Shown here: piece by piece, positions 1 through 10,262 of the stretch
Layout of the letters: every line of letters begins with the position of its first letter
How positions within the stretch are numbered: position 1 is the first letter of the stretch
Assembly: GCA_001274695.2 (NCBI GenBank)
Contig: LARU01000002.1
Coordinates: forward strand, 744,001 to 808,000
Direction of reading: 5' to 3'
From: Azoarcus sp. PA01
GTDB taxonomy: Bacteria; Pseudomonadota; Gammaproteobacteria; Burkholderiales; Rhodocyclaceae
Length of the DNA stretch: 64,000 bases
The notes under the pieces: generated by a model
The model's database searches: none
The model's input: only the letters and a program-made list of their open reading frames with translations
Told to the model about the DNA's origin: nothing
Translations under genes and position numbers: made by a program

Positions 1-819
1 GACCAGCAGGTCGTTCTTGCTGTCGAAGGTCTGGCGGTAGGCCTCGAGGCTGCGGTAGAACGAGTAGAACTCCGGATTCTGGCCATACGCTTCACCGTAG
101 ACGCTGGTCGCCTTCGCGTCGCCTGCACCCTTCGCCTGCTGCGCGTCGCGGTAGGCCTCGGCGATGATGACTTCGCGCTGACGATCCGCATCGGCCCGTA
201 TCTTCTCGGCAATCGCCCCGCCTTCGGAGCGCAGCTCGTTGGCGACGCGCTTGCGCTCCGCCTCCATGCGCCGATAGACCGACTCCGACACCTCGAGCGG
301 CAGGTCGACGCGCTTGAGCCGCACGTCGAGGATCTGGACGCCGATCTTGCGTGCGTCCTCGTCCGCCCGGCTGCGCATGTCTTCCATGATCTGGTCGCGC
401 GCGCCGGACACCACGTCATGCACGGTGCGCCGGCCGAATTCCTCGCGCAGTCCGGAATTGACCGTCTGCAGCAAACGGATGCGCGCGCGCGCCTCGTCCC
501 CGGCGACCGAGACGTAATAGAGCTTCGGGTCGATGATTCGCCACTTGACGAAGTGGTCGACGAGGACGTTCTTCTTCTCCGCGGTGATGAAGCGCTCCGG
601 CTCCGGCGTATCCATCGTCAGGATGCGGCGGTCGAAAAAGCGCACATTCTGAATCATCGGCCACTTGAAGTTCAGGCCCGGCTTGTCGATGACTTCCTTG
701 ACCTCACCGAGTTGGAATACCACCGCGAACTGACGCTGATCGACGGTGAACAGCGTCATTGACGCCAGGACGCCGATAAACAGCAGCGCGCCCGCTACGA
801 GCGACATCTTGTCACGCAT
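1..819 (-). CDS. hflC: HflC, modulator of FtsH protease (C-terminal end cut by window)
   Basis: Inner-membrane SPFH/band-7 protein that, with HflK, forms the large periplasm-facing complex around the FtsH protease and tunes membrane-protein turnover. The visible 273 codons start at an ATG whose first base is also the last base of the hflK stop codon (TGATG), so the pair is translationally coupled. An N-terminal hydrophobic anchor (about residues 5-24) is followed by an SPFH domain with the family segments DQRQFAVVFQLGEV and KWRIIDPKLYY, then a charged helical region rich in A, E and R. The reading frame is still open at the window edge, so the last part of the protein is missing. Identification is secure from the sequence and from the hflK-hflC pairing. 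Confidence 0.96.
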   Translation of the reverse strand, partial: MRDKMSLVAGALLFIGVLASMTLFTVDQRQFAVVFQLGEVKEVIDKPGLNFKWPMIQNVRFFDRRILTMDTPEPERFITAEKKNVLVDHFVKWRIIDPKLYYVSVAGDEARARIRLLQTVNSGLREEFGRRTVHDVVSGARDQIMEDMRSRADEDARKIGVQILDVRLKRVDLPLEVSESVYRRMEAERKRVANELRSEGGAIAEKIRADADRQREVIIAEAYRDAQQAKGAGDAKATSVYGEAYGQNPEFYSFYRSLEAYRQTFDSKNDLLV

Positions 820-2078
820 CAACGCTCTCCCCGCTCACGGTCACGCAACACATCGCGGCTGCGGGCATCGAAGGAACTGTCGGCACGCGGTGCCGAGACG
901 GGCGCCGCCGGCGCCGGAGGTGACGAAGTCACCGGTTCCTGCGCTGCCTGCGCCGCACCGACGCCCTGCAGGAGCTTGTCGAGCGGCATCAGGAGCAGAT
1001 TCCCGTTGCCCTTCGCATCCACCATGACTTTGCTGGAATTCGACATCACGTGCTGCATCGTGTCCAGATACATCCGCTCGCGCGTCACCTCCGGCGCGCG
1101 CCGGTATTCTTCGAGCACCTGCGTGAAGCGGCTGGCTTCGCCCTCGGCATTGGCCACGACCCGCTCCCGATAGGCGTTCGCCTCCTCGATGAGGCGCGAT
1201 GCCGTACCGCGGGCGCGCGGAATCACGTCGTTCGCGTAGGCTTCGCCTTCGTTGCGCGCGCGCTCACGGTCCTGACCGGCTTTCACGGCGTCGTCGAAGG
1301 CTGCCTGGACCTGCTCCGGCGGCTGCGCGTTCTGCATCGTCACGCGGCTGACCTGGATGCCGGTTTCGTAACGATCCAGAATTTTCTGGATCAGTTCGTG
1401 CGCGCTCGCCGCGATCTGTTCGCGTCCTTCATACAGCACGAAATCCATCTTGCTTCTGCCGACGATCTCACGCATCGCCGATTCGGCGGCCTGGATCACC
1501 GACTCGTCGGGAAAGCGGTTGTTGAACAGGTAGTTTTCGGGACTGCTGAGCACGTACTGGACCGCGAACTGGATGTTGATGATGTTTTCGTCATCGGTCA
1601 GCATCAGCGACTCACGCAGCACCTTGTTGCGCTCGGTGCCGCGATACCCGACTTCGACGGTCCGCACCCCGGTCAGATCGACGATCTCGTTGCTCTCGAT
1701 CGGATACGGCAGGCGCCAGCGCAGGCCGGGATCGGTGGTCTGCACGAAGTTGCCGAAGCGCAGCACGACGCCGCGCTGGTTCGCGTCGACGATGTAGAAA
1801 CCGCTCGCGAGCCAGACGATGAAGATGAGCGCCAGCAGGGCACCGATTCCGCCGCCGAACTGGCGGAACGAAATCTGCGGCATCTGCGGTCCGCCGCCGC
1901 CTCCACCGCTGCCGCCGTTACGGCCGCGCTTGCCACCGAACATGCTCGACAGCCGCTGGTTGAAGTCGCGCCAGATATCTTCGAGATCCGGGGGACCCTG
2001 GTTCCCGCCGCGATTTCCGTCGCCGCGTTTGCCGTCGTCATTGCCCTGGTTGCCCCAGCGAGGGTCATTGAGTGACAT
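819..2078 (-). CDS. hflK: HflK, modulator of FtsH protease
   Basis: Partner of HflC in the membrane complex that regulates FtsH. The protein has 419 residues: a Gly/Asn/Asp-rich cytoplasmic N-terminus, one membrane anchor at about residues 75-95, an SPFH domain beginning at DANQRGVVLRFGNF, a coiled region, and an Ala/Pro-rich tail. The ATG giving MSLNDPRWGN was chosen because this is the usual family N-terminus and an AGGCG motif precedes it. A GTG six codons upstream overlaps the hflX stop codon (GTGA) and is the alternative start. The gene sits 14 bp after hflX and overlaps hflC by one base, giving the common proteobacterial order hfq-hflX-hflK-hflC. Confidence 0.96.
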   Translation of the reverse strand: MSLNDPRWGNQGNDDGKRGDGNRGGNQGPPDLEDIWRDFNQRLSSMFGGKRGRNGGSGGGGGGPQMPQISFRQFGGGIGALLALIFIVWLASGFYIVDANQRGVVLRFGNFVQTTDPGLRWRLPYPIESNEIVDLTGVRTVEVGYRGTERNKVLRESLMLTDDENIINIQFAVQYVLSSPENYLFNNRFPDESVIQAAESAMREIVGRSKMDFVLYEGREQIAASAHELIQKILDRYETGIQVSRVTMQNAQPPEQVQAAFDDAVKAGQDRERARNEGEAYANDVIPRARGTASRLIEEANAYRERVVANAEGEASRFTQVLEEYRRAPEVTRERMYLDTMQHVMSNSSKVMVDAKGNGNLLLMPLDKLLQGVGAAQAAQEPVTSSPPAPAAPVSAPRADSSFDARSRDVLRDRERGER

Positions 2079-2092
2079 TAGAACGCCTGTAA

Positions 2093-3250
2093 TCACGTTT
2101 GAATAGGATCGATGTCGATGAGATTCGGCGAAGATCCCGCAGGATCTTCCGGGGCAGCCGCGGCCGTGCGTGCCGCTTCGGCCAGAGCATCGCGCAGCAG
2201 GCCCAGTCCTTCGCCTGTCCTGGCGCTCAAAAAAACGCGGTCGATCTTACCATACTCATCCCGATTGACCGCCGCCTCGGCCTGGGTGAGGTCGATCTTG
2301 TTCATCACCATGATCTGCGGCACGTCGCCCGCGCCGATCTCGACGAGCACGCGGTTGACCGCATCGACCTGCGCCTCGCGATCCTCGCTGGCGGCATCGA
2401 CGACATGCAGCAGCAGGTCGGCGCTGGCGGTTTCCTCGAGCGTCGAGTGAAAGGCTGCGACCAGTGAATGCGGAAGATCGCGAATGAAGCCGACGGTATC
2501 CGAGAGCACGACGTTGCCTCCCTCGCCGACATACAGGCGGCGCGAAGTGGTGTCGAGCGTCGCGAACAGCTGGTCAGCCGCGTACGCACCGGCTTTCGTC
2601 AGCGCATTGAAAAGCGTCGATTTGCCGGCGTTGGTATATCCGACGAGGGACACCGACAGCACGCCGCGCCCGAGCCGGCCGCGTCGGCGCACGCGCCGCT
2701 GCTTTTCGATCCGCGCGAGCCGCTCTTTCAGCGTCCTGACCCGCATGCCGAGCAGGCGACGGTCGGTTTCGAGCTGCGTCTCGCCCGGCCCGCGCAGGCC
2801 GATGCCGCCTTTTTGGCGCTCGAGGTGAGTCCAGCCGCGCACGAGCCGGGTCGACAGATGGTCGAGCTGCGCGAGTTCGACCTGCAGCTTGCCTTCGTGG
2901 CTGCGCGCGCGCTGCGCGAAGATGTCGAGGATCAGCGCCGTGCGGTCGATGACCCGGCATTCGAGCGAGCGCTCGAGGTTGCGCTGCTGTGCCGGCGACA
3001 GCGCATGATTGAAAATGACGAGGTCGGCGTCATGAGCGCGCAACGCCTCGGCGATCTCGTCGACTTTCCCGCGCCCGGCGAACAGCGCGGGATCGGGCTT
3101 GGCGCGTCGCCCGCCGATGACCGCTTCGACACTCGCGCCTGCGCTGACGGCGAGCAGCCTGAGTTCGGAAAGGCGTTCGTCGAGTGCGCCCTGATTCAGA
3201 TCGAGTTGAACAAGAACCGCCCGCTCACCGGAAGCAGGACGCTCAAACAT
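2093..3250 (-). CDS. hflX: HflX, ribosome-associated GTPase
   Basis: GTPase that binds the 50S subunit and rescues or splits stalled ribosomes under stress. It has 385 residues. The N-terminal HflX domain carries the motif GGRRAKPDPALFAGRGKVDE, followed by a helical linker with RGPGETQLETDRR, and then the G domain. The P-loop is GYTNAGKSTLFN, the G3 element is DTVGFIRDLP and the G4 element is NKID. It lies between hfq and hflK, the usual arrangement, 44 bp after hfq. The length fits the shorter betaproteobacterial forms; the E. coli protein is about 40 residues longer. Confidence 0.96.
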   Translation of the reverse strand: MFERPASGERAVLVQLDLNQGALDERLSELRLLAVSAGASVEAVIGGRRAKPDPALFAGRGKVDEIAEALRAHDADLVIFNHALSPAQQRNLERSLECRVIDRTALILDIFAQRARSHEGKLQVELAQLDHLSTRLVRGWTHLERQKGGIGLRGPGETQLETDRRLLGMRVRTLKERLARIEKQRRVRRRGRLGRGVLSVSLVGYTNAGKSTLFNALTKAGAYAADQLFATLDTTSRRLYVGEGGNVVLSDTVGFIRDLPHSLVAAFHSTLEETASADLLLHVVDAASEDREAQVDAVNRVLVEIGAGDVPQIMVMNKIDLTQAEAAVNRDEYGKIDRVFLSARTGEGLGLLRDALAEAARTAAAAPEDPAGSSPNLIDIDPIQT

Positions 3251-3294
3251 GGAGACTCGACAAAGCCGGGAATGACAACTTGATGGGTCGCAGC

Positions 3295-3540
3295 TCAGCT
3301 ATTGCCGTCACCCGCATCCTGCTGCTGGATATTCACCGGACGTGCTGGCACGACCGTGGAAATCGCATGCTTGTACACCATCTGGGTAACCGTGTTCTTC
3401 AGCAGAACGACGTATTGGTCGAAGGATTCGATCTGGCCCTGCAGCTTGATGCCATTCACCAGGTAAATCGCGACCGGCACATGCTCCCTGCGCAAGGTGT
3501 TCAGAAACGGGTCTTGTAGAAGTTGCCCTTTATTGCTCAT
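3295..3540 (-). CDS. hfq: Hfq, RNA chaperone
   Basis: Hexameric Sm-like RNA chaperone that pairs small RNAs with mRNAs. It has 81 residues. The N-terminal part [18 protein letters not shown] and the Sm2 motif with YKHAIST are characteristic. The C-terminal tail is short (about 15 residues, [10 protein letters not shown]), as in most betaproteobacteria and unlike the long E. coli tail. The start follows a GAGG Shine-Dalgarno sequence 8 bases upstream. A longer in-frame reading upstream of this ATG runs into der and was rejected. A candidate promoter lies just upstream, so hfq can probably be transcribed apart from der. Confidence 0.98.
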   Translation of the reverse strand: MSNKGQLLQDPFLNTLRREHVPVAIYLVNGIKLQGQIESFDQYVVLLKNTVTQMVYKHAISTVVPARPVNIQQQDAGDGNS

Positions 3541-3570
3541 TTTAAAACCTCGAAGCTCTATCTTCTTGTG

Positions 3571-3599
3571 AATGTAAAGGATTTTATGCTGCGCCGCAA
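3571..3599 (-). promoter_or_regulatory. Candidate sigma-70 promoter of hfq
   Basis: Read on the minus strand, TTGCGG (3599-3594), 17 bases and TACATT (3576-3571) resemble -35 and -10 elements. They lie in the A/T-richer gap between der and hfq and would give a leader of about 25 nt. This rests on pattern matching only. Confidence 0.5.
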
Positions 3600-3632
3600 T
3601 ATTGGCGCCGGCACGTCCTCCCGGTGCGGAGC

Positions 3633-4961
3633 CTATTCTTTCCCTATAAACGGATTGTGCGCAGTACGGAATTGTATCCGCAACGGCGTCCCCTGCAGCT
3701 TGAACGCCTCGATGAAGGTCCGTTCGAGATAGCGCACGTACGAGGTCGGCACATGATCGAGTGCCGCCCCGTGAATGACGACGACCGGGGGATTGTTGCC
3801 GCCCTGGTGCGCATAGCGCATCTTCGGCCGGAACACACCGTGACGCGGCGGCGCCTGTTTCGCGAGCGCCGCCTGCATCGTGCGCGTCAGGCGCGGCGTC
3901 GACAGGTTGATCATCGCGGCGGCATAGGCCGCGTCGACCGACTTCATCACCGCGGCAACGCCTGCGCCCTTCAGCGCCGATATGTAGTGAAAGCGCGCGA
4001 ACGACAGGAAACTGAGCTTGCGGGCGAGGTCCTGCTTGATGAGCTCGCGACGGTAGTCGTCGACGTCGTCCCATTTATTGACCGCGACGACCAGCGCGCG
4101 GCCCGCCTCGAGGATGAAGCCCGCGATATGCGCGTCCTGGTCGGAAATGTCCTGCGACGCGTCGAGCACCAGAACGACGACGTTCGCCTGCTCGATCGCC
4201 TGCAGCGTCTTGATCACCGAGAACTTCTCGACCGCCTCGAACACTTTGCCGCGCCGGCGCAGCCCGGCGGTATCGATCAGCGTGTAGCGGCGCCCGTCGC
4301 GTTCGAACGGGATCGCGATGGCATCGCGGGTCGTGCCCGGCATGTCGAACGCGATGACGCGCTCCTCGCCGAGCAGGCTGTTGACGAAAGTCGACTTGCC
4401 GACGTTCGGGCGGCCGACGATCGCGATCCGTGGCGTGCGCCCCTCGTCTTCTTCGGGCTCGGCATCCGGCGGAAACGCGCCGAGCACGAGGTCGAGGAGC
4501 TGTTTCACGCCTTCGCCATGGGACGCGGAAACCGGCAGCGGATCGCCGAGTCCGAGCGCATGGAATTCGGCCGCGACCATCGTCCGCTCCATGCCTTCCG
4601 ACTTGTTGACGACGAGATAGACCGGGCGCCCGGCGCGGCGCAGCCGCGCGGCGATCTGCTCGTCATGAGGCGTGAGGCCGCTGCGGCCGTCGACCATGAA
4701 CAGCAGCGCATCGGCCTCGGCAATCGCCTGCTCGGCCTGCCGCGCCATCTCGTGCATGATGCCGTCCTTGGCGACGGGATCGAAGCCGGCCGTGTCGACG
4801 ACGAGATAATCGCGGTCGCCGACGCGGCCGATGCCGTAGTGGCGGTCGCGCGTCAACCCGGGCTGGTCGGCCACGAGTGCGTCACGGGTTTTCGTCAGCC
4901 GGTTGAACAGCGTGGACTTGCCGACGTTGGGCCGGCCAACCAGAACTATTGTGGGTTTCAA
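3633..4961 (-). CDS. der: Der (EngA), ribosome-assembly GTPase
   Basis: Essential double-GTPase needed for maturation of the 50S subunit. It has 442 residues with two consecutive Era-like G domains: the first P-loop [12 protein letters not shown] at residues 8-19, the second [12 protein letters not shown] near residue 180. Each is followed by a DTAG motif (DTAGFDPV and DTAGLRRRG) and an NK(S/W) recognition motif. The C-terminal KH-like domain ends with the family's NPFIGKE segment. It lies 15 bp downstream of bamB on the same strand, the widely conserved hisS-yfgM-bamB-der order. Start and length match the family. Confidence 0.98.
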   Translation of the reverse strand: MKPTIVLVGRPNVGKSTLFNRLTKTRDALVADQPGLTRDRHYGIGRVGDRDYLVVDTAGFDPVAKDGIMHEMARQAEQAIAEADALLFMVDGRSGLTPHDEQIAARLRRAGRPVYLVVNKSEGMERTMVAAEFHALGLGDPLPVSASHGEGVKQLLDLVLGAFPPDAEPEEDEGRTPRIAIVGRPNVGKSTFVNSLLGEERVIAFDMPGTTRDAIAIPFERDGRRYTLIDTAGLRRRGKVFEAVEKFSVIKTLQAIEQANVVVLVLDASQDISDQDAHIAGFILEAGRALVVAVNKWDDVDDYRRELIKQDLARKLSFLSFARFHYISALKGAGVAAVMKSVDAAYAAAMINLSTPRLTRTMQAALAKQAPPRHGVFRPKMRYAHQGGNNPPVVVIHGAALDHVPTSYVRYLERTFIEAFKLQGTPLRIQFRTAHNPFIGKE

Positions 4962-4975
4962 GTGCTCATTCCCGC

Positions 4976-6118
4976 CTAGCGGACTTCAAAGACACGGATG
5001 TTGCCGTCACGCGTCTGGATGACAAAACCCTGGCCACCGAAGCGGCGCGGATCGGCAACGATCGCGCTGTCGTCGGCGCGCGCGCGCGCCGCGAAGGCAC
5101 CGCTCTCGCGGTCGAGGAGATGCACGTAACCTTCGCTGTCGCCGACGGCGACGAAGTTCCCGGCGACAAGCGGGCGCGATACCGTGCGTCGCGCCAGCGC
5201 ATCCTGTTTCCACGCGCTCGCGCCGCTGCCCGCGTCCAGCGCGTGGACTGCGTCCCTGTCGTCCGTGATGTAGACAAAGCGCGTGTCGCGATCCATGCCC
5301 GCGCTGCTCGAGAACTCGCGCGACCAGATCGCGTTGCCGTTGGTCGCGTCGAAGCACGCCGCGCGTCCCTGATAGGCCACCGCGCACACTTCGCGCCGCC
5401 CGAGCACCGGCGTTCCGGCGACGTCGGCAACGCGTTCGAGTTCGGTCGCGCCGCGCGGCGTCGCCACCGTCAGCTCCCACATCGGCCCGCCGTTCGCGAG
5501 ATTGATCGCGACCAGCTTGCCGCCCGGGTAGCCGACGAGCGCCACCCCGCCTTCGATCGTCATGCCGGCGAAACTGCGCAGCGCTAGCGGCGGCGTCGGG
5601 CGCTGGAACACCCAGCGGCGACTGCCGTCGCGGGCATCGAGCCCGATCAGTCGACTGTCGGACGCGCGCACGACGATGACCGCGTCGGCCACTGCCGGCG
5701 GGGCGAGGACTTCGACACCGGCCGGAACGCGCCAGCGCAGTTCGCCGCTGGCAGCGTCGTACGCGACCACTTCGCCGCCGGTCGTCACGACGACTGCAAG
5801 GCGGCCGTCGCTGCCGACTCCCGCGGACAGGCGCTTGCCGACTTTCGCCGTCCACACCGCTTTGCCGTCCTGGTAGCGCGCGAGCGTGCCGTCATGCGCC
5901 GCCGCATAGACCGCGTCGCCGACGACCGCCGGCTGGAGCACGTACGGCCCGGACGAACCGATCTTCGTCTGCCAGAGCGTATGCAGCTCGGCCGAAGGCT
6001 TGAACGCGACGAGTTCGGCGGGCTTGGGCGTGGCCGAGGCAAAAGGATTCAGGGACGAGCAGCCGGCGGAAAGCGCGAGCGAGCCCGCGAGCAGCAGGGT
6101 GAGCAGAGGACGCGTCAT
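4976..6118 (-). CDS. bamB: BamB, outer-membrane assembly lipoprotein
   Basis: Lipoprotein of the BAM complex that inserts beta-barrel proteins into the outer membrane. It has 380 residues. The signal peptide ends in a lipobox LSAGC with Cys20 as the lipidation site and Ser at +2, consistent with outer-membrane sorting. The rest is an eight-bladed PQQ-like beta-propeller with repeated units such as [13 protein letters not shown] and [15 protein letters not shown]. It starts 3 bp after the YfgM stop codon, so it is probably translated from the same mRNA. Confidence 0.95.
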   Translation of the reverse strand: MTRPLLTLLLAGSLALSAGCSSLNPFASATPKPAELVAFKPSAELHTLWQTKIGSSGPYVLQPAVVGDAVYAAAHDGTLARYQDGKAVWTAKVGKRLSAGVGSDGRLAVVVTTGGEVVAYDAASGELRWRVPAGVEVLAPPAVADAVIVVRASDSRLIGLDARDGSRRWVFQRPTPPLALRSFAGMTIEGGVALVGYPGGKLVAINLANGGPMWELTVATPRGATELERVADVAGTPVLGRREVCAVAYQGRAACFDATNGNAIWSREFSSSAGMDRDTRFVYITDDRDAVHALDAGSGASAWKQDALARRTVSRPLVAGNFVAVGDSEGYVHLLDRESGAFAARARADDSAIVADPRRFGGQGFVIQTRDGNIRVFEVR

Positions 6119-6121
6119 CGC

Positions 6122-6769
6122 TCAGCCCTCCAGCGCCTGAAGCTTCACGCGGACCACTTCGCGCAGCGTCTCGCCGCCTTCGGTGCCGCCTTGCGCGATC
6201 GCGTCCAACGCGCCCTGGTAGGCGCTGCGGGCCTCGTCAGGCTTGCCGCTCGCCGCGAGCACATCACCGCGCAGGTCGGCGAAACGCCCTTTCAGCGCCG
6301 CATCGGGCTCGGCTTGCAGCCGGGTGAGCGCCTCGGCATGAGCGCCTTCGTCGAGCAACACGCTCGCGAGCCGCAGCCGCGCGATGTCACGCAGCGCCGC
6401 GTCGTCGCCGTGCTCCACGAGCCACTCGAGCTGGGCACGCGCGTTCTTTCCCTCGCCGGCGCTGAACTGCACGCCTGCCGACAGCAACGCGGCCATTTCG
6501 GCATAGGCGGTGCCGGAGAATTTTTCGATGATCTGGCCGGCGGCTTCGCGGGCCTTCTGCGCGTCGCCTCGCTCGGCGGCCTGCTGCACGACAAAATACA
6601 GCGCGCCGGCTTCGCTCGCCTGCTTGTTCTGGTACCACTTGAAGCCCTGCCAGCCGACCGACGCGAGCGCTGCCGCGACCGCGAGCGTCGTCACGAGCTT
6701 GCCGTACTGCGCCCACCAGGCTTTCAGCTCGGAAATCTGCTCCTGTTCTTCCAGATCATAAACTGCCAT
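6122..6769 (-). CDS. yfgM: YfgM-type periplasmic TPR protein (ancillary SecYEG translocon subunit)
   Basis: Single-pass inner-membrane protein with a periplasmic tetratricopeptide domain. In E. coli its relative links the Sec translocon with periplasmic chaperones. It has 215 residues: cytoplasmic N-terminus [19 protein letters not shown], a transmembrane helix at about residues 22-40, then TPR_21-type helical repeats. The ATG at 6769 was chosen because [11 protein letters not shown] is the family start; it lies inside the 3' end of hisS with a 14-bp overlap. The neighbours hisS and bamB support the call. Confidence 0.9.
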   Translation of the reverse strand: MAVYDLEEQEQISELKAWWAQYGKLVTTLAVAAALASVGWQGFKWYQNKQASEAGALYFVVQQAAERGDAQKAREAAGQIIEKFSGTAYAEMAALLSAGVQFSAGEGKNARAQLEWLVEHGDDAALRDIARLRLASVLLDEGAHAEALTRLQAEPDAALKGRFADLRGDVLAASGKPDEARSAYQGALDAIAQGGTEGGETLREVVRVKLQALEG

Positions 6770-8072
6770 CTTCTTCCTCGTTTTCCGTGAACAGGCATTC
6801 GGCCACCGCATTGGCGAGGCCGTCGAGCGCGACGCGCTGCTGGCCGCCGGGGCCGCGCAACGGCTTGAGGCCAACTTCCCCCGTCGCTGCCTCGTCGTCA
6901 CCGATGACGACTGCGATCGGTGCCCCGCTTGCATCCGCTTTCTTCATCTGTGACTTGAAGCTGCCGCCGCCGCAATGCGTCAACACCGCGAAGCCGTGGC
7001 CGCGCAGCGCCTCGGCGGCGCGAAAGGCGAGGCGTTGCGCCTGCTCGCCGAGATGCACGACATACACGTCCGGCTGGGCCGGTTCGGCCTCGCCGCCGCC
7101 TTCGCGCCACAGCGCGAGCAGCCGCTCGATGCCCATCGCGAAACCGGCCGCCGGCGCCGCACGGCCGCCGAGCTGTTCGACGAGGCTGTCGTAGCGGCCG
7201 CCCGCGCACACCGTGCCCTGCGCGCCGAGCCGCGTCGTGACCCACTCGAACACCGTGCGGTTGTAATAGTCGAGGCCGCGCACGAGGCGGTGGTTGATGC
7301 GGTACGGCACGCCGGCGTCCTTGAGCAGCACCTGCACGCCGTTGAAGTGCTTCAGCGAATCCTCGCCGAGGAAATCGAGCAGCTTGGGCGCGTTGTCGAC
7401 GAGGTCCTGCAGCTCGGGGTTCTTCGTGTCGAGAATGCGCAGCGGATTGGTATGCAGGCGCCGCCTGCCATCGTCGTCGAGGCGCTCGCGATGCCCTTCG
7501 AGGTACGCGACGAGTTCCGCCCGGTGGCGCGCCCGCTCGTCCGGCGAACCCAGCGAGTTCAGCTCGAGTTTGACGTCCTCGAGCCCGAGGTCGTCCCACA
7601 GGCGCGCGCACATCAGGATGTGTTCGGCATCGATGTCGGGCCCGTCGAAGCCCAGCGCCTCGACACCGATCTGGTGAAACTGGCGGTAGCGCCCTTTCTG
7701 CGGCCGCTCGTGGCGGAACATCGGGCCGTGGTAGTAGAGGCGCTGCGCGCCGGTGGACAGCATCTTGTGCTGGATCGCGGCGCGCACGCAGGACGCCGTG
7801 CCTTCCGGGCGCAGCGTCAGCTGTTCACCGTTGAGCGCATCCTCGAACGAGTACATTTCCTTTTCGACGATGTCGGTGACTTCGCCGATCGCGCGCTTGA
7901 ACAGCGGCGTCGGCTCGACGATCGGCATGCGGATCGGGCGGTAGCCGTAGCTGCGCAGCCAGTCCCGCACGATGTCTTCGAAATGCTCCCAGGCTTCGGC
8001 TTCGTCGGGCAGGATGTCGTTCATCCCGCGTACGGCCTGCAAGGCCTGAATCATCGGTTTTTTTTCTGTCAT
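6756..8072 (-). CDS. hisS: HisS, histidyl-tRNA synthetase
   Basis: Class II aminoacyl-tRNA synthetase that charges tRNA-His. It has 438 residues. Motif 1 follows the conserved [12 protein letters not shown], motif 2 includes [26 protein letters not shown], the histidine-specific motifs appear as [15 protein letters not shown] and AGGRYDSL, and the anticodon-binding domain is C-terminal. Two starts are possible: the ATG giving MTEKKPMIQ, used here 10 bp after ispG, or the internal ATG six codons later. Neither has a clear Shine-Dalgarno sequence, so translation may be coupled to ispG. Confidence 0.97.
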   Translation of the reverse strand: MTEKKPMIQALQAVRGMNDILPDEAEAWEHFEDIVRDWLRSYGYRPIRMPIVEPTPLFKRAIGEVTDIVEKEMYSFEDALNGEQLTLRPEGTASCVRAAIQHKMLSTGAQRLYYHGPMFRHERPQKGRYRQFHQIGVEALGFDGPDIDAEHILMCARLWDDLGLEDVKLELNSLGSPDERARHRAELVAYLEGHRERLDDDGRRRLHTNPLRILDTKNPELQDLVDNAPKLLDFLGEDSLKHFNGVQVLLKDAGVPYRINHRLVRGLDYYNRTVFEWVTTRLGAQGTVCAGGRYDSLVEQLGGRAAPAAGFAMGIERLLALWREGGGEAEPAQPDVYVVHLGEQAQRLAFRAAEALRGHGFAVLTHCGGGSFKSQMKKADASGAPIAVVIGDDEAATGEVGLKPLRGPGGQQRVALDGLANAVAECLFTENEEEDGSL

Positions 8073-8082
8073 AAGCTGACGT

Positions 8083-9327
8083 TCAGCCCGCCTTTTTCAC
8101 GTATCGGGTGGCCACGTAGTCGTCGACGATGGCCTTGAATTCGGTACCGATATTGTCGCCGCGCAGCGTAACGGTTTTCTCGCCATCGACGAACACCGGC
8201 GCCGCGGGCGTTTCGCCGGTGCCGGGCAGCGAGATGCCGATGTTCGCATGCTTGCTCTCGCCCGGCCCATTGACGACGCAGCCCATCACCGCGACGGTCA
8301 TGTTCTCGACGCCGTCGTACTGTTCGCGCCACACCGGCATCTGGTCCCGCACGTAGGACTGGATACCCGACGCCAGCTCCTGGAAGAACGTGCTGGTCGT
8401 GCGTCCGCACCCCGGGCACGCGATCACCATCGGCGTGAACGCGCGCAGGCCCATCGTCTGCAGGATCTCCTGCGCGACGACGACTTCCTGCGTGCGGCTG
8501 CCGTTCGGTTCGGGCGTCAGCGAGATGCGGATCGTGTCGCCGATGCCTTCCTGCAGCAGCACCGCGAGCGCCGCGGTCGAGGCGACGATGCCTTTCGACC
8601 CCATTCCCGCTTCGGTCAGCCCGAGGTGCAGCGGATAGTCGCAGCGCGCCGCCAGATCGCGATACACCGCGATCAGGTCCTGCACGCTCGACACTTTCGC
8701 CGACAGGATGATGCGGTCGCCCCCGAGCCCGTATTCTTCGGCTTTCGCCGCCGATTCCAGCGCCGAGACGACGAGGGCTTCGCGCATCACCGCGTTCGCG
8801 TCGCGCGGCTGCGCGAGCTTCGCGTTCTGGTCCATGACGCGCGCCAGCACCGACGGATCGAGGCTGCCCCAGTTCACGCCGATGCGCACCGGCTTGTCGT
8901 GGCGGCACGCGATGTCGACGATCGCGGCGAACTGCGGATCGCGCTTCGCGCCGGCGCCGACGTTGCCCGGGTTGATGCGCAGCTTCGCCAGCGCCTCGGC
9001 GCAGGCCGGATGCTCGGCGAGCAGCTTGTGCCCGTTGTAGTGGAAGTCGCCGACGAGCGGCACGTCGACGTTGAGCGCCAGCAGGCGGTCGCGAATATGC
9101 GGCACGGCTTTCGCAGCCGCCTCGTTATTGACGGTGATGCGCACGAGCTCGGAGCCGGCGCGCGCGAGCTCGGCGACCTGCATCGCGGTGCCGAGCACAT
9201 CGACGGTGTCGGTGTTCGTCATCGACTGCACGACCACCGGCGCGTCCGAACCGATGCTGACCCGCCCGACCCTGACCTGCCGGGTCTTGTGACGGACGAG
9301 TGATCCCGAAGAAGAATGCGTTGCCAT
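8083..9327 (-). CDS. ispG: IspG (GcpE), HMBPP synthase
   Basis: 4Fe-4S enzyme of the non-mevalonate isoprenoid pathway. It converts methylerythritol cyclodiphosphate into HMBPP. It has 414 residues, the longer betaproteobacterial form: a TIM-barrel domain ([20 protein letters not shown] near the start) and a C-terminal Fe-S domain with Cys ligands in [12 protein letters not shown] and in GCVVNGPGE. It lies between rodZ and hisS in the conserved pilF-rodZ-ispG-hisS order, 6 bp after rodZ. Confidence 0.97.
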   Translation of the reverse strand: MATHSSSGSLVRHKTRQVRVGRVSIGSDAPVVVQSMTNTDTVDVLGTAMQVAELARAGSELVRITVNNEAAAKAVPHIRDRLLALNVDVPLVGDFHYNGHKLLAEHPACAEALAKLRINPGNVGAGAKRDPQFAAIVDIACRHDKPVRIGVNWGSLDPSVLARVMDQNAKLAQPRDANAVMREALVVSALESAAKAEEYGLGGDRIILSAKVSSVQDLIAVYRDLAARCDYPLHLGLTEAGMGSKGIVASTAALAVLLQEGIGDTIRISLTPEPNGSRTQEVVVAQEILQTMGLRAFTPMVIACPGCGRTTSTFFQELASGIQSYVRDQMPVWREQYDGVENMTVAVMGCVVNGPGESKHANIGISLPGTGETPAAPVFVDGEKTVTLRGDNIGTEFKAIVDDYVATRYVKKAG

Positions 9328-9333
9328 TTCAGC

Positions 9334-10239
9334 TCACTTCACCGTCAGCTTTGCGACGCCGACGCGAATATGGGGAACAAGATCGAGCGGCTGTCCGCGA
9401 AATTCCGCGGTGACCTTGGGCGCATTGCCGACGACGAGCCGGAACGGCGGCTCGCCCTGGATCGTACGGGTGCTGCCTGCTGCATTGAGGCCGGAAAAAA
9501 TGATCGTCCCGCTCGCGTCGCGCACCTCCACCCACGATTCACCGGCAAAACGGAACACGAGGTGCTCGACGCCCGGCAGTGCGGCGGGAACGTTCGTCGC
9601 CGCGCTGTCTTCGGGAACGGACGCGGGAGCGGCTTCCGGCAAAGGCGCCGCGACGGGCGCCGGCGGCGGCACATCATTCGTCGCGACGCCATCCGGCGCC
9701 ACCGCAGCAGGCGAGGACAGTTGCGGCGCCACCTCGGGTTCGGCCGGGGGCGGAGGTTCGAGCGGCACCGACAAGGGCGTTGCCTCCCCTTCGGACGGCG
9801 CCAACTCGACCGCGCTGGGGTCAGTGTCCGGCATCTGGAACCAGTCGAAAAACCATCCTGCGACGACAACGGTCAATAAGGCGCCGGCGACCAGCGCCGC
9901 CGGCAGACGAGCGGAGCGCGTCGCCCTGCCGCTCGGCATCACGCCTTCGGCATTCGACAGCGGAGCGAGCTCGACCGGCATCGCAGCGGCGTTTTTTGCG
10001 AGGCCGGCGAGCAGCGCGGCCGGGTCGAGTCCGAGATACCGCCCGTAATTGCGCAGGAAGCCGCGAACAAACGCCGGCCCGGGCAGCAGATCGAAGCGCT
10101 CGGCTTCCATCGCCTCGACCTGCCTGGTCGTCAGTTTCAATGCGTACGCGACATCGCCCACGGTTTCGCGGCGGGCTTCGCGCGCGCGACGCAGGCTCTC
10201 TCCGACAGACGCTGGAGCAGCCGGCTCGCCCGCAGTCAT
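9334..10239 (-). CDS. rodZ: RodZ-like cytoskeletal HTH membrane protein
   Basis: Bitopic protein that links MreB filaments to the cell-wall elongation machinery. It has 301 residues: a Cro/XRE-like helix-turn-helix (about residues 13-75, with [20 protein letters not shown]), one transmembrane helix at about 112-131, a long Pro/Ala/Val-rich periplasmic linker, and a C-terminal DUF4115 domain starting near FAGESWVEVRDASG. The ATG at 10239 has a GAAGAGA Shine-Dalgarno sequence. A GTG at 10266 overlapping the pilF stop codon would add nine residues and is the alternative. Confidence 0.9.
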   Translation of the reverse strand: MTAGEPAAPASVGESLRRAREARRETVGDVAYALKLTTRQVEAMEAERFDLLPGPAFVRGFLRNYGRYLGLDPAALLAGLAKNAAAMPVELAPLSNAEGVMPSGRATRSARLPAALVAGALLTVVVAGWFFDWFQMPDTDPSAVELAPSEGEATPLSVPLEPPPPAEPEVAPQLSSPAAVAPDGVATNDVPPPAPVAAPLPEAAPASVPEDSAATNVPAALPGVEHLVFRFAGESWVEVRDASGTIIFSGLNAAGSTRTIQGEPPFRLVVGNAPKVTAEFRGQPLDLVPHIRVGVAKLTVK

Positions 10240-10262
10240 GTTCTCTTCACGATGAACGTCGT

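Noticed and set aside
1050..2075. 341-codon plus-strand open frame opposite hflK
   Set aside because: It is a GC-rich shadow of hflK, rich in Arg/His/Ala with no family features. Many similar frames opposite real genes in this window were left out for the same reason.
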